The position numbers were made by a program, and so were the translations under genes. From positions 6,482,501 through 6,546,500 of the forward strand of contig NZ_AP025344.1 of assembly GCF_021654795.1 (NCBI RefSeq): a stretch of DNA of 64,000 nucleotides, in the 5' to 3' direction. Under the pieces are notes generated by a model that was not told the DNA's origin, ran no database searches, and saw nothing but the letters and a program-made list of their open reading frames with translations. This DNA is from Paenibacillus dendritiformis. Its GTDB lineage: Bacteria; Bacillota; Bacilli; Paenibacillales; Paenibacillaceae. This document shows, piece by piece, positions 27,801-37,382 of the stretch. Numbering within the stretch: the first letter of the stretch is position 1; every line of letters begins with the position of its first letter.

Positions 27801-29726
27801 ATGGCAGGAGAGAAGCCACATCGAACCGGCAGGGACAACGCGGATGCGCACGGCAATGTCGTGATGTTCCCGGTAGATGCGGCCGCGTATTCCGATCGCG
27901 CGGTAAAATTATTAGATCGGCTGCAATATGACAAGGCATTGCGGTATTTCCGCAGAGCGGTCGAATGCGAGCCCGGCGATGCGATTCACCAGTGCAATCT
28001 GGCTGGGGCGTTGGCAGAGACGGGGCGCTTCGAGGAGTCGAATCTCATCCTCCGCCATATTGTGAACGAGCTTGATCCATCTATGAGTGAATGCTACTAC
28101 TATATGGCGAATAATTTCGCTTATCTTGAATGTTTTCAGGAGGCGGAGGCAGCGCTGGATATTTACCTGGCGCTTGATCCCCAGGGGGCATACCGGAACG
28201 AGGCGCTGGAAATGAAGGAAATGCTCCATGACGAGATGAACCGGCCCGGATCGTACGCGGAAGCCAAGCCTCCAGCCAATGCGGCAGCCCTCGAAGAAGC
28301 GGCCAGAGGCTTGAAGGAAGCGGCGGCCGCATTGAGCCGGGGGGCAGAGCCGGAAGGAAGCGGCGAGTTGGCGTCTCTGCCCGGACAAGCCCGGGAAGCG
28401 CGGAGCGGGCCGGAAGCCGAGCATCAGGAAGCCCGGCGGATGATGGAAGAAGGCCGTTTCCTGGAAGCGGGGCGCGTTCTGGAGCGGCTGCTGGAAGCCA
28501 ATCCCGGGGATCTGCCTGCCCGGAACAATCTGGCGCTGGCCTATTATTATATGGGCTTCTTCAAGGAAGCCCGCGAGATGCTTCACCAGGTGCTGGCTCT
28601 GGATCCCGGTCATCTGCATGCGCTATGCAATCTGGCCATATTCGAGCGGCAGGCGGGACGGACCGAACAGGAGCGGGAGCTGATGGAGCGGATGGCCAAG
28701 CTGCAGCCGTTCCATCGGGAGCCGGCCTTCAAGCTGGCGAACACGCTCGGTATCCTCGGCCGGCACGAGGAGGCTTACCGCCATCTGCGGCGCCTGCTCG
28801 CGACCGGATCTCCTGCCGAGCCTGGCGTCTATCATTGCGCGGCGGTGGCCGCCTGCCATCTCGGCCGGTACGATGAAGCGGCCGGCTGGTGGGCCGCCTG
28901 CCGGCGCCTCGATCCGGAGAGCGGCATCGGCTCGTATTACTTGGAGCTGCTCCAGCGGAGCGCCGGAGGCCTTCCGGATCCGGTGCCGAGTTATCATTAC
29001 CGCGTTCCTTACGAGGCGAAGGCGCGCTCCGGCCGGCGGGCCGAGCGGTCCGCGGCAGCGGAACGCAATGTCCGGCGCGAAGCTGGGGATGCGGTGGCGG
29101 CCGAGGAATGGGAGCGGCAGTTGAAGTCGGATCCGCTCGTACGCTCGTCCCTGTTCTGGGCGCTTCGCTCGGGCGACTCCGCGACGAAGCTGCAGGCGCT
29201 TCAGGCGATGAGCCTCATTAATGATGACGAGGCGAAGCAGGCGCTCCGGGGGCTGCTGCTCGATCCGGAGCAGGACGGTTACGTGAAGGAATTGACCGTC
29301 TATGTGCTGCGCCTGCTTGGCGTAGAGGGCGCGCTTGAAGTGGAGTGGAACGGCAAGAAGCAGCTCGTGGACGGGTATTATCTGGGGGGCGGTCTCTCCG
29401 CCTGGGAACCGGGCTGGCAGCAGGTGATCGATTCGATCCGGACCGGGATGAACGGGCGGTATGACATGATTCGGATGCATGACGCGGAGAAGCTCTGGAT
29501 TGAATTTCTCCGTCGGTCATATCCTAATGAAGTGCCGCGCATCGCGAAGGCGGACTCTTGGGCGGCGGCGATTGAATATCTTATCGCGAAGAAGCACGGC
29601 CATCCGATCACCCGCAGCGAGGCAGGAGAACGGTACGCCGTATCCGCCGCGACCGTCGCGAAGCATGCCAAGCGCATCGAGGAGGCATTCGGCGCAGAGG
29701 CAACCGAGACGAACATCTACCAATAG
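27801..29726 (+). CDS. Tetratricopeptide-repeat protein with C-terminal helix-turn-helix-like segment
   Basis: Cytoplasmic scaffold-type protein of about 641 residues; no signal peptide or membrane segment. TPR units are visible at about residues 30-150 (AVKLLDRLQYDKALRYFRRA) and again at about 210-340 (NNLALAYYYMGFFKEAREML, NLAIFERQAGRTEQERELME). A HEAT-like stretch follows (KLQALQAMSLINDDEAKQAL). The last ~30 residues (ITRSEAGERYAVSAATVAKH) look like a helix-turn-helix. The ATG at 27801 follows AGGAGG by 10 bases; a TTG at 27795 (4 bases) is the alternative, and longer starts are unsupported. Function unknown; a gene like this upstream of trxB is common in Paenibacillaceae as far as I recall. 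Confidence 0.8.
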   Translation: MAGEKPHRTGRDNADAHGNVVMFPVDAAAYSDRAVKLLDRLQYDKALRYFRRAVECEPGDAIHQCNLAGALAETGRFEESNLILRHIVNELDPSMSECYYYMANNFAYLECFQEAEAALDIYLALDPQGAYRNEALEMKEMLHDEMNRPGSYAEAKPPANAAALEEAARGLKEAAAALSRGAEPEGSGELASLPGQAREARSGPEAEHQEARRMMEEGRFLEAGRVLERLLEANPGDLPARNNLALAYYYMGFFKEAREMLHQVLALDPGHLHALCNLAIFERQAGRTEQERELMERMAKLQPFHREPAFKLANTLGILGRHEEAYRHLRRLLATGSPAEPGVYHCAAVAACHLGRYDEAAGWWAACRRLDPESGIGSYYLELLQRSAGGLPDPVPSYHYRVPYEAKARSGRRAERSAAAERNVRREAGDAVAAEEWERQLKSDPLVRSSLFWALRSGDSATKLQALQAMSLINDDEAKQALRGLLLDPEQDGYVKELTVYVLRLLGVEGALEVEWNGKKQLVDGYYLGGGLSAWEPGWQQVIDSIRTGMNGRYDMIRMHDAEKLWIEFLRRSYPNEVPRIAKADSWAAAIEYLIAKKHGHPITRSEAGERYAVSAATVAKHAKRIEEAFGAEATETNIYQ

Positions 29727-29844
29727 TCGCGTTTTCCCAAGTTGAGAACGCGGCGTGTTCAGAAGGCTGCTTTTTTCCTGAATCCCTTCGGGCTCAAAAG
29801 CGTACTTTTTGAATAACCTCTAATAGTGAAGGAGGCCTTTTCAT

Positions 29845-30807
<963 letters not shown>

Positions 30808-30898
30808 CCGTTCTGTGTGGCCGGGGTTTCCCGGACTCGGGAGCGAGACTTCCCGGCAGCGAGATAAGTAGATTTTTTGCAACAATTTCATCGTCGAG

Positions 30899-30918
30899 AC
30901 GGAGCCTGCGGGCTCCGT
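30899..30918 (+). terminator. Hairpin after trxB, weak terminator
   Basis: Stem ACGGAGCC/GGCTCCGT with a TGCG loop, followed by ATTTGAT; the T tract is poor. Confidence 0.4.
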
Positions 30919-31006
30919 ATTTGATCTCGCGGGGCTGGCGGCGAAGAGCGCGCGGAATCGGCCCGGGAAGGGCCCGGATCGCCCCTGCGGGCGGGCCCCG
31001 CACGCC

Positions 31007-31035
31007 TTGACCTGTTTCCGGCGTTCGCGTATAGT
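31007..31035 (+). promoter_or_regulatory. Promoter of the glcK-rapZ-yvcK-whiA group
   Basis: -35 TTGACC (31007-31012), 17-bp spacer, -10 TATAGT (31030-31035), leader of about 50 bases. Confidence 0.7.
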
Positions 31036-31093
31036 GGGTACTGAAGTAACATACGATTAAGGATACGATTACAAGTATAAAGGTGGATGACGC

Positions 31094-32044
31094 ATGTCTG
31101 AGCAAATCTACGTGGGTGTCGATTTGGGCGGAACGGCTATCAAGGTCGGTATTTGTGATACAGAAGGCCGGCTGCTGCAAACGTTCGAAGGTCCGACTGA
31201 AGTTGCCAAGGGCCCCGATACCGTCATAGACAACATTGAGAACTATATTCGCCGGATCGTGGAGGAGTCTCCTTACGATTGGAGCCAGGTGGCTGGAATT
31301 GGTGCAGGGGTCGCTGGGTTTACGAATGTGAAGGAAGGCGTTATCTTGTTGGCGCCCAACGTAGGCTTCAAGGATGTGCCGATTCGTGCCATATTGGAAG
31401 AACGGTTGGGCAAGCCGGTCAAGATCGACAATGACGCCAATGTGGCGGCGTTGGGAGAAGCGTGGAGCGGCGCGGGCAAAGGCGTCGACAATTGCGTCTG
31501 CTATACGCTGGGAACCGGTGTCGGCGGCGGCATTATTATCAACGGGAAGATTGTGCAAGGATTTTCCGGCATGGCCGGAGAGCTGGGCCATATCGCCGTC
31601 ATTCCGGATCTGGAAGCGATTCAGTGCGGCTGCGGCAAGATGGGCTGCCTGGAGACGGTCTCCTCCGCAACCGGCATCATCCGCATGGCGAAGGATGCGG
31701 TAGAGCGCGGCGATCGCACGTCCCTGTCGCTGCTGGAGGAGATCGCGGCGAAGGATGTGTTCGATGCGGCGAAGGCCGGTGACGAGGTTGCCGTCCGCAT
31801 TATCGCGCGCGCAGCCTTCTACTTGGGCAAATCCATGGCTGCGGTGGCGGTCACCTTGAATCCGGAGCGGTTCATTATCGGCGGCGGCTTGTCGAAGGCC
31901 GGCGAGTTCTTGTTCGAGCAAATCCGTGAGACGTTCATGAAGCTAACACCTGAACCGGTTACGCGCGGCGTATCGATCGTGCCGGCTGAGCTAGGCAATG
32001 ATGCAGGTATGATTGGTGCGGCTGGGTTGTTCTTGCGTTCGTAA
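31094..32044 (+). CDS. glcK: ROK-family glucokinase
   Basis: Phosphorylates glucose with ATP in the cytoplasm. 316 residues. ATP-binding GVDLGGTAIKVGI at the N-terminus, catalytic Asp in KIDNDANVAALGEAW, the ROK signature GTGVGGGIIINGKI, and the zinc-binding CGCGKMGCLET (from about residue 178). AAAGGTGG precedes the ATG. First gene of a same-strand group with rapZ, yvcK and whiA, linking it to carbon metabolism. Confidence 0.93.
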   Translation: MSEQIYVGVDLGGTAIKVGICDTEGRLLQTFEGPTEVAKGPDTVIDNIENYIRRIVEESPYDWSQVAGIGAGVAGFTNVKEGVILLAPNVGFKDVPIRAILEERLGKPVKIDNDANVAALGEAWSGAGKGVDNCVCYTLGTGVGGGIIINGKIVQGFSGMAGELGHIAVIPDLEAIQCGCGKMGCLETVSSATGIIRMAKDAVERGDRTSLSLLEEIAAKDVFDAAKAGDEVAVRIIARAAFYLGKSMAAVAVTLNPERFIIGGGLSKAGEFLFEQIRETFMKLTPEPVTRGVSIVPAELGNDAGMIGAAGLFLRS

Positions 32045-32072
32045 TCGGCATTGGTAAGGGAGAGGACGAACG

Positions 32073-32969
32073 ATGATCGATTCAACAGAAACGGCAGCGC
32101 TTGCCAAATTAGTCATCATTACGGGGATGTCCGGTGCGGGCAAGACCATAGCGGTACAAAGCCTGGAGGATCTCGGATTTTTCTGCGTAGACAACTTGCC
32201 TCCTGTGCTAATCCCCAAATTCGCGGAGCTGATTGAGCAGTCCAAAGGGAAAATCGGAAAGGTCGCGCTCGTTATCGACTTGCGCGGGCGGGAGTTTTTC
32301 ACGGCCTTATCGGAGTCTTTGAATTATATTAGAGAACATTATACAATTAATTGTGAAATTTTGTTCTTGGATGCGACGGATGAAGTCCTCGTCCAACGCT
32401 ACAAGGAGAGCCGGCGCCGCCATCCACTGAAGCCGAACGGCATGCCCCTGGAAGGCATCAAGATGGAGCGCAAGCTGCTGGAGGATTTGAAGGGCTGGGC
32501 CAATCAGGTGATTGACACGAGCAGTCTCAAGCCGGCACAGCTCAAAGAACGCATCGTCTCGAGGTTCACGCAGGCCGATCAGAACTGCATGTCGGTCAAC
32601 GTCACCTCCTTCGGCTTCAAATATGGGGTTCCTATCGATGCGGATCTCATTTTTGACGTGCGGTTTCTGCCAAATCCTCATTATGTGGAACAGTTGCGCC
32701 CGCATACCGGCCAGGATATCGAAGTGTATGATTATGTTATGAAATGGCCGGAGACGCAGGCTTTCTTGAGCAAGCTGCTCGACTTGCTTCAATTTCTGCT
32801 TCCCCAATACCGCAAGGAAGGGAAGAGCCAGGTCGTCATCGGCATCGGCTGCACTGGCGGGAAGCACCGTTCCGTGGCCGTCGCGGAATATTTGGGCCGC
32901 ACGCTCGGTTCCAGCGAGACGGAGGTCGTTCGCGTAAGCCATCGGGATTCCGAACGCGATCGGCATTGA
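32073..32969 (+). CDS. rapZ: RapZ/YvcJ nucleotide-binding protein
   Basis: P-loop protein of 298 residues. In E. coli the homologue is an RNA adapter controlling GlmZ; in B. subtilis YvcJ hydrolyses nucleotides and affects competence. Walker A GMSGAGKT at residues 18-25. The RapZ C-terminal domain (SFGFKYGVPIDADLIFDVRFLPNP and IGIGCTGGKHRSVAVAEYL) is intact. Followed by yvcK and whiA as in most Bacillota. Confidence 0.95.
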   Translation: MIDSTETAALAKLVIITGMSGAGKTIAVQSLEDLGFFCVDNLPPVLIPKFAELIEQSKGKIGKVALVIDLRGREFFTALSESLNYIREHYTINCEILFLDATDEVLVQRYKESRRRHPLKPNGMPLEGIKMERKLLEDLKGWANQVIDTSSLKPAQLKERIVSRFTQADQNCMSVNVTSFGFKYGVPIDADLIFDVRFLPNPHYVEQLRPHTGQDIEVYDYVMKWPETQAFLSKLLDLLQFLLPQYRKEGKSQVVIGIGCTGGKHRSVAVAEYLGRTLGSSETEVVRVSHRDSERDRH

Positions 32970-32984
32970 TGGGGGGATACTGAA

Positions 32985-33968
32985 GTGCGGATAGGAGAAG
33001 AGCGCGAGCTGCCGCGCATCGTCGTTATGGGCGGCGGTACCGGTCTGTCTGTCATGCTGCGCGGCCTGAAGGAGAAGCCGCTTGACATCACGGCTATCGT
33101 GACGGTCGCCGATGACGGCGGAAGTTCCGGTATTTTGCGCCAAGAGCTGCAAATGCCGCCGCCGGGGGACATTCGCAACGTCTTGACGGCGTTGGCGGAT
33201 GTGGAGCCCTCGTTGTCGGAGATGCTGAAATACCGCTTTCCGAATGGAACCGGCCTGGCTGGGCACAGCCTTGGGAATCTGATCCTGGCCGCCATGACGG
33301 ATATTACGGGCGACTTCGTCGCGGGCATCCGTGAACTGAGCCGGGTGCTGGCCGTGCGCGGGCGGGTGCTGCCGGCCGCCAATCAGGCGATTGTGCTGAA
33401 TGCGGAGATGACCGACGGCACCATCGTGGAGGGCGAGTCAGCCATACCGCAGGCAGGCCAGCGCATCAAGCGGGTCTTCCTTGAGCCGGAGCAGGTGGAG
33501 GCGCTTCCTGAGGCCGTACAGGCGCTGCAGGAGGCGGATGCGATCCTGGTCGGTCCGGGAAGTCTATATACGAGTATTATCCCGACGCTGCTTGTTCCGA
33601 AGCTGGCACAGGCGGTCAAGGAGTCGGATGCCGTCAAAATCTTCGTCTGCAATGTCATGACACAGCCGGGAGAGACAGATAATTATAAGGTCAGTGACCA
33701 TCTCGAAGCCATCCAGCAGCATGTGGGCGAGCATCTTTTCGATTATGTCATCGTGAACGACGGGGAGATACCGCCTCAAGTGCAGGACCGCTACGCCGAG
33801 CAGGGGGCGCGTGCAGTGCATTTGGACTTGGATGAAGTGACGAAGAGAGGTTACAAGGTGATCGCCGATTCCCTCGTATTGTTCCGCACCTATTTGCGGC
33901 ATGATGCGGAAAAGCTGAGCCATCACATTTATCAGCTGGTGGAGAATTGGATGTTACGAAAGAGGTGA
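32985..33968 (+). CDS. yvcK: Gluconeogenesis/morphology factor YvcK
   Basis: YvcK/CofD-like family, 327 residues. In B. subtilis it is needed for growth on gluconeogenic carbon sources and for normal cell shape, and it binds UDP-sugars. N-terminal Rossmann-like VVMGGGTGLSVMLRGLKEKP and TVADDGGSSGILRQ, then GLAGHSLGNLILAAM and VGPGSLYTSIIPTLLV. GTG start with a run of G residues about 8 bases upstream. Confidence 0.93.
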   Translation: MRIGEERELPRIVVMGGGTGLSVMLRGLKEKPLDITAIVTVADDGGSSGILRQELQMPPPGDIRNVLTALADVEPSLSEMLKYRFPNGTGLAGHSLGNLILAAMTDITGDFVAGIRELSRVLAVRGRVLPAANQAIVLNAEMTDGTIVEGESAIPQAGQRIKRVFLEPEQVEALPEAVQALQEADAILVGPGSLYTSIIPTLLVPKLAQAVKESDAVKIFVCNVMTQPGETDNYKVSDHLEAIQQHVGEHLFDYVIVNDGEIPPQVQDRYAEQGARAVHLDLDEVTKRGYKVIADSLVLFRTYLRHDAEKLSHHIYQLVENWMLRKR

Positions 33969-33975
33969 GCGGAGA

Positions 33976-34908
33976 ATGTCCTTTGCAGCGCAGACGAAAA
34001 AAGAATTGACGTTAATGGAGTCCGATGCATGCTGTGAACGGGCAGAATTGGCGGCGTTAATGCGCATGAACGGCTCCGTGCAGCTCTCTTCGAACCGCAA
34101 GGTCATTCTGGATATTTCAACGGAGAACGCGGCGATTGCCCGCCGGATATACACGTTCATCAAGAAGTTCTATCAGGCGCATACGGAGCTGCTCGTGCGT
34201 AAAAAAATGCGCTTGAAGAAAAATAATGTGTATATCGTCCGCATTCCTTCCCAGGTGCAGGAGATTCTGCATGATCTGCATATCGTATCCGAAGGGTTCC
34301 AGTTCACGGATGGAATAGATAAGCGGATTATCGCGAACAATTGCTGTAAACGGGCTTATTTGCGGGGGGCATTTCTTGCCGGCGGATCGGTTAACAATCC
34401 GGAAGGATCCTCTTACCATCTCGAGATTTCATCGATGTACGAAGAGCATTGCAAGGCTATTGTCGAACTGGCCAATCAATTCCGGCTCAATGCCCGGTTC
34501 ATCGAACGCAAAAAAGGGTTCGTGCTGTACATTAAAGAAGGCGAGAAAATTATTGAGTTCCTCAATATTATCGGGGCGCATCAGGCGTTGTTCAAGTTCG
34601 AAGACGTCCGCATCATGCGGGATATGCGGAACTCCGTGAACCGGATTGTCAACTGCGAGACGGCGAATCTGAACAAGACGATTGGCGCGGCTGTGCGCCA
34701 GATCGAGAATATCCGCCTGATTGAGAAGGAGATTGGACTGGATCAGCTTCCTGACAAGCTTCGCGAGGTCGCGGAGGTTCGCCTGGCTCATCCCGATCTG
34801 AATCTGAAGGAGGTCGGGGAGATGCTGAAGGGGAAGGTCAGCAAGTCGGGGGTCAATCACCGGCTGCGCAAAATCGATGAGATGGCTGAAAGAATAAGAA
34901 ACGGATGA
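33976..34908 (+). CDS. whiA: WhiA, sporulation/cell-division DNA-binding protein
   Basis: Homing-endonuclease-fold DNA-binding protein, 310 residues. In Streptomyces it controls sporulation genes; in B. subtilis it influences cell division and chromosome segregation. N-terminal SFAAQTKKEL, LAGLIDADG-like core (KRAYLRGAFLAGGSVNNPEG and YHLEISS) and C-terminal HTH (LRLAHPDLNLKEVGEMLKGK-like segment followed by KSGVNHRLRKI). Last of the group before the HPr gene, which has its own promoter signal. Confidence 0.95.
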   Translation: MSFAAQTKKELTLMESDACCERAELAALMRMNGSVQLSSNRKVILDISTENAAIARRIYTFIKKFYQAHTELLVRKKMRLKKNNVYIVRIPSQVQEILHDLHIVSEGFQFTDGIDKRIIANNCCKRAYLRGAFLAGGSVNNPEGSSYHLEISSMYEEHCKAIVELANQFRLNARFIERKKGFVLYIKEGEKIIEFLNIIGAHQALFKFEDVRIMRDMRNSVNRIVNCETANLNKTIGAAVRQIENIRLIEKEIGLDQLPDKLREVAEVRLAHPDLNLKEVGEMLKGKVSKSGVNHRLRKIDEMAERIRNG

Positions 34909-34938
34909 ATTTTATTCCTAGTGTACCATCGTTTAAAA

Positions 34939-34947
34939 TGCTATAAT
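34939..34947 (+). promoter_or_regulatory. Extended -10 promoter element for the HPr gene
   Basis: TGCTATAAT (extended -10) with no good -35; about 75 bases before the HPr start. It suggests separate transcription of the HPr gene from whiA. Confidence 0.45.
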
Positions 34948-35023
34948 GTGATAAACTGAATGAAATGGCGTAAACGTGAATTGATTAGTAAACTATACAG
35001 GAAATGTAGGGGGTATGATCCGC

Positions 35024-35290
35024 ATGGCTCAACAACCAGTTGTGGTACGTTTGAAGACAGGATTGCATGCACGACCGGCGGCCTTGTTCGTTCAAGAAGC
35101 GAATAAATATTCTTCGGATATCTTCGTGGAAAAGGAAGATAAAAAAGTAAATGCGAAGAGCATTATGGGGATCATGAGTCTTGCAATCGGCTCAGGCACG
35201 TCCATCACCATTACAGCGGATGGCGCGGACGCAGAACAGGCTGTAAGCGCTTTAGTATCCTTGGTCAGCAAGGAAGAGTTGGAAAACTAA
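35024..35290 (+). CDS. ptsH: HPr phosphocarrier protein (in crh locus, with His15)
   Basis: Small PTS phosphocarrier/CcpA corepressor, 88 residues. With the ATG at 35024 (AGGGGG 10 bases upstream) the active His falls exactly at position 15 (TGLHARPAALFVQEANKYSS) and the regulatory Ser at 46 (NAKSIMGIMSLAIG), which supports this start over the ATG at 35015. The gene stands right after rapZ-yvcK-whiA, where B. subtilis has crh, whose position 15 is Gln. Here His15 would allow phosphotransfer from enzyme I. Ser46 is the HprK target. No ptsI follows in the window. Whether the strain has a second ptsH cannot be seen. Confidence 0.9.
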   Translation: MAQQPVVVRLKTGLHARPAALFVQEANKYSSDIFVEKEDKKVNAKSIMGIMSLAIGSGTSITITADGADAEQAVSALVSLVSKEELEN

Positions 35291-35430
35291 TTGGACCTGA
35301 GTGCCGCTTGTAGGCATAAGGCAGATGATACACGAGCGGCCTAAGAGATGGCCGCCCGACTCCATACCGATTGTCCGGCGAACCAGGCGCCTCTCTGCAC
35401 GCGCCGCGTTGTTCCAGAGCCGGAACCAAG

Positions 35431-35461
35431 ACAGGACCTGAGCATCATGCTCAGGTCCTGT
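35431..35461 (-). terminator. Long perfect hairpin, probably ending the secreted-protein gene
   Basis: Inverted repeat ACAGGACCTGAGCAT/ATGCTCAGGTCCTGT with a single-base centre, 18 bases past the stop of the minus-strand gene. T tracts are weak on both sides. Confidence 0.5.
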
Positions 35462-35478
35462 GCCGTATCGAGCCCGGG

Positions 35479-35979
35479 TTACCATTGGCTGAACACATCA
35501 GCGGTACCCTTCACGTTGCCCCTGATGCGGATGCGGTATCTCTCGCCATCCTTGATGCCCTTGAAGGCGACTTCGTCTGCCGTCCAGCCGACATACCCCG
35601 TCTTCGTGTCCTCCCTGATCCAGCCGGACCATGGATAGTACCGTTCCAGCTCGACATCGAATTCGGTGTTGTTCCCGGTATTTTTCTCGGTCGTCAGATA
35701 GACCAAAATATTTTTGCGGTGGCTGTCTTTCGGAATGTCGATATCGTTCGGAATCTGATAGTGGGTCGTTGTCTGGAAGCTGGCCGTCCAGTGATAGATG
35801 GCCGTGCCGTTAAATGGAACCGCATTCTTTATGTAGATCTGGGAGCTCCCGCTTTCAGGTGCATTCTGCGGATTCAAGCCGTGCGCACCGGAACCTTGCG
35901 CGAACAAGGTGGCGGGGGAAAGGAGACTGACTGCCATAACGATTGCGGCGACACGTTTCGCCCATTTGCGCGTAAACAA
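35479..35979 (-). CDS. Small secreted protein, function unknown
   Basis: 166 residues with a clear signal peptide (MFTRKWAKRVAAIVMAVSLL, cleavage likely after TLFA). The mature part is beta-rich and polar (YHWTASFQTTTHY, EFDVELERYYPWSGWIRED, ERYRIRIRGN), with no cysteine and no family I recognise. TTG start at 35979 with GGAGG 9 bases upstream. Isolated on the minus strand between the HPr gene and the SIMPL-domain gene. Confidence 0.75.
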   Translation of the reverse strand: MFTRKWAKRVAAIVMAVSLLSPATLFAQGSGAHGLNPQNAPESGSSQIYIKNAVPFNGTAIYHWTASFQTTTHYQIPNDIDIPKDSHRKNILVYLTTEKNTGNNTEFDVELERYYPWSGWIREDTKTGYVGWTADEVAFKGIKDGERYRIRIRGNVKGTADVFSQW

Positions 35980-36217
35980 CAGAAATTCCCTCCTTTTTCA
36001 ACAAATAGAATAATGACAACTAGAATGTAACACAAGTTACATCAAATGACAATGAAAATCATGTAGCCCGTCTAGTCGAAAGCGGCGGCCCGCAAGATAG
36101 ACGGGCAGGCTGTTCGGAAAATAATTCATGCGCGGGTGCAACCTATTTGGTCCTCCCCTCGTTTAAAACGTAAGCAAGTTGCTAAACTTACCAATATAAG
36201 CGCTGGAGGGGTATGGG

Positions 36218-36994
36218 ATGATGAATGTGAACGCACATGGACGGAAGTGGCGGCGGACGGCGGTGGCAGCCGTCGTCGTCGGCACATTGCTGTTCGGCGC
36301 ATGGGGAGCCGCCGCTCCACAGTCGGCACAGGCGGCAGGGGAGGCTGCGATTATGGACAGAAACACGATTACGGTTGCGGGACAAGGCGAATTGGAGGTT
36401 GCGCCGGATATTGCTTACGTCGATATCGTCACGGAATCGAAGGCGGATACGGCAGCGCAAGCTCAAAAGCGGAATGCCGCGGCATTCGACAAGGCGAAGC
36501 AGGTGTTAACGAAATACGGAATTGCGGATACCCAAGTCAAAACGACCGATTTTTCCGTCAACCCGGTATATAAATATGCGGAGAACAGCGAACCGAAGGT
36601 CGTCGGTTATGAAGCCCGCCACGCCGTTCGGGTGACGTACCGCGACCTCGCGAAGCTGGGCAATCTGGTGGACGCGGTAGCCGGAGCCGATGCGACGCGC
36701 GTGCAGCAGATTCAATTCGATATCGAGAAGCGCGATGCCTTCGAGTCCCAGGTGCTTGAGAAGGCGGTGAAGCATGCGGCGAGCAAGGCCGGGGCGCTGG
36801 CGAAGGCAGCGAACCGCCAAGTCGGCCCAGCGCTTGCGATTGTGGAATCCGGCGCGGATTGGCAGACGGTGCGGGTCATGAACGAAAAGCTGTCGATGAT
36901 GAACGTCTCCGCCGCTGACGCTGCCGGTTCCGCTCCTCAGGGCGGCCAGGTGAAGCTGCGCGCGCAGGTGCAGGTCCTGTTCGAAATGAAATAA
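36218..36994 (+). CDS. Secreted SIMPL-domain (DUF541) protein
   Basis: 258 residues with a signal peptide (RRTAVAAVVVGTLLFGAWGA, cleavage likely near AQAAG). The mature protein matches the SIMPL family: NTITVAGQGELEVAPDIAYV at the start, then VKTTDFSVNPVYKY, GYEARHAVRVTYRDL and a C-terminal LRAQVQVLFEMK. E. coli YggE is a member linked to oxidative stress; the role here is unknown. GGAGGGG lies about 9 bases before the ATG. A terminator follows. Confidence 0.87.
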   Translation: MMNVNAHGRKWRRTAVAAVVVGTLLFGAWGAAAPQSAQAAGEAAIMDRNTITVAGQGELEVAPDIAYVDIVTESKADTAAQAQKRNAAAFDKAKQVLTKYGIADTQVKTTDFSVNPVYKYAENSEPKVVGYEARHAVRVTYRDLAKLGNLVDAVAGADATRVQQIQFDIEKRDAFESQVLEKAVKHAASKAGALAKAANRQVGPALAIVESGADWQTVRVMNEKLSMMNVSAADAAGSAPQGGQVKLRAQVQVLFEMK

Positions 36995-37010
36995 AATCGG
37001 AAGTAACGGA

Positions 37011-37058
37011 AGGCCCCTTCCCGGCTCCGCGCCATTCGCGGACGGGCGAGGGGCTTTT
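37011..37058 (+). terminator. Terminator after the SIMPL-domain gene
   Basis: Nested stem with outer GCCCCT/AGGGGC and inner CCGCG/CGCGG around a CCATT loop, then TTTT. Confidence 0.75.
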
Positions 37059-37382
37059 GCGCGGGGTTACAAAAATGTGGGTGGGAGTCCTTTAGCTGGA
37101 TGAAATGAGTCAATCCATTGAAGATGAATGTATGCAATTGTCGAAATTACGTAAAAATAGTTGTATCACCAAGCAAAACGATGTATATTGAATATGCAAA
37201 AACGCCAACGTGAACGAACGGGAAGCCATACCAACGGATATGGCTTTTTTTGCTTAATGGATAAGAGGACAAGGTATGCGCATATGCATTCTTATCGCAT
37301 ATTATCCGATATTCGCGGCGGCGTCGTCCCGACCGGAGCGGCTTGCCGTATCCCGTGGATAGGCTGACGATATAAGGGGTTG
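37059..37382. other. Spacer before potA with a terminator-like hairpin
   Basis: About 320 bases without a gene. It holds the hairpin at 37223-37251 and a palindromic ATGCGCATATGCAT stretch at 37276-37289. Possible untranslated leader of the pot operon; I cannot assign a known riboswitch class. Confidence 0.5.
37223..37251 (+). terminator. Intrinsic terminator upstream of potA
   Basis: Stem AAGCCATA/TATGGCTT, 8-nt loop and a run of seven T residues. No gene ends just before it, so it may belong to an attenuated leader or a small RNA. Confidence 0.6.

Noticed and set aside
36136..36573. 145-residue frame overlapping the SIMPL-domain gene
   Set aside because: Out-of-frame shadow; the SIMPL frame has a signal peptide and family motifs.
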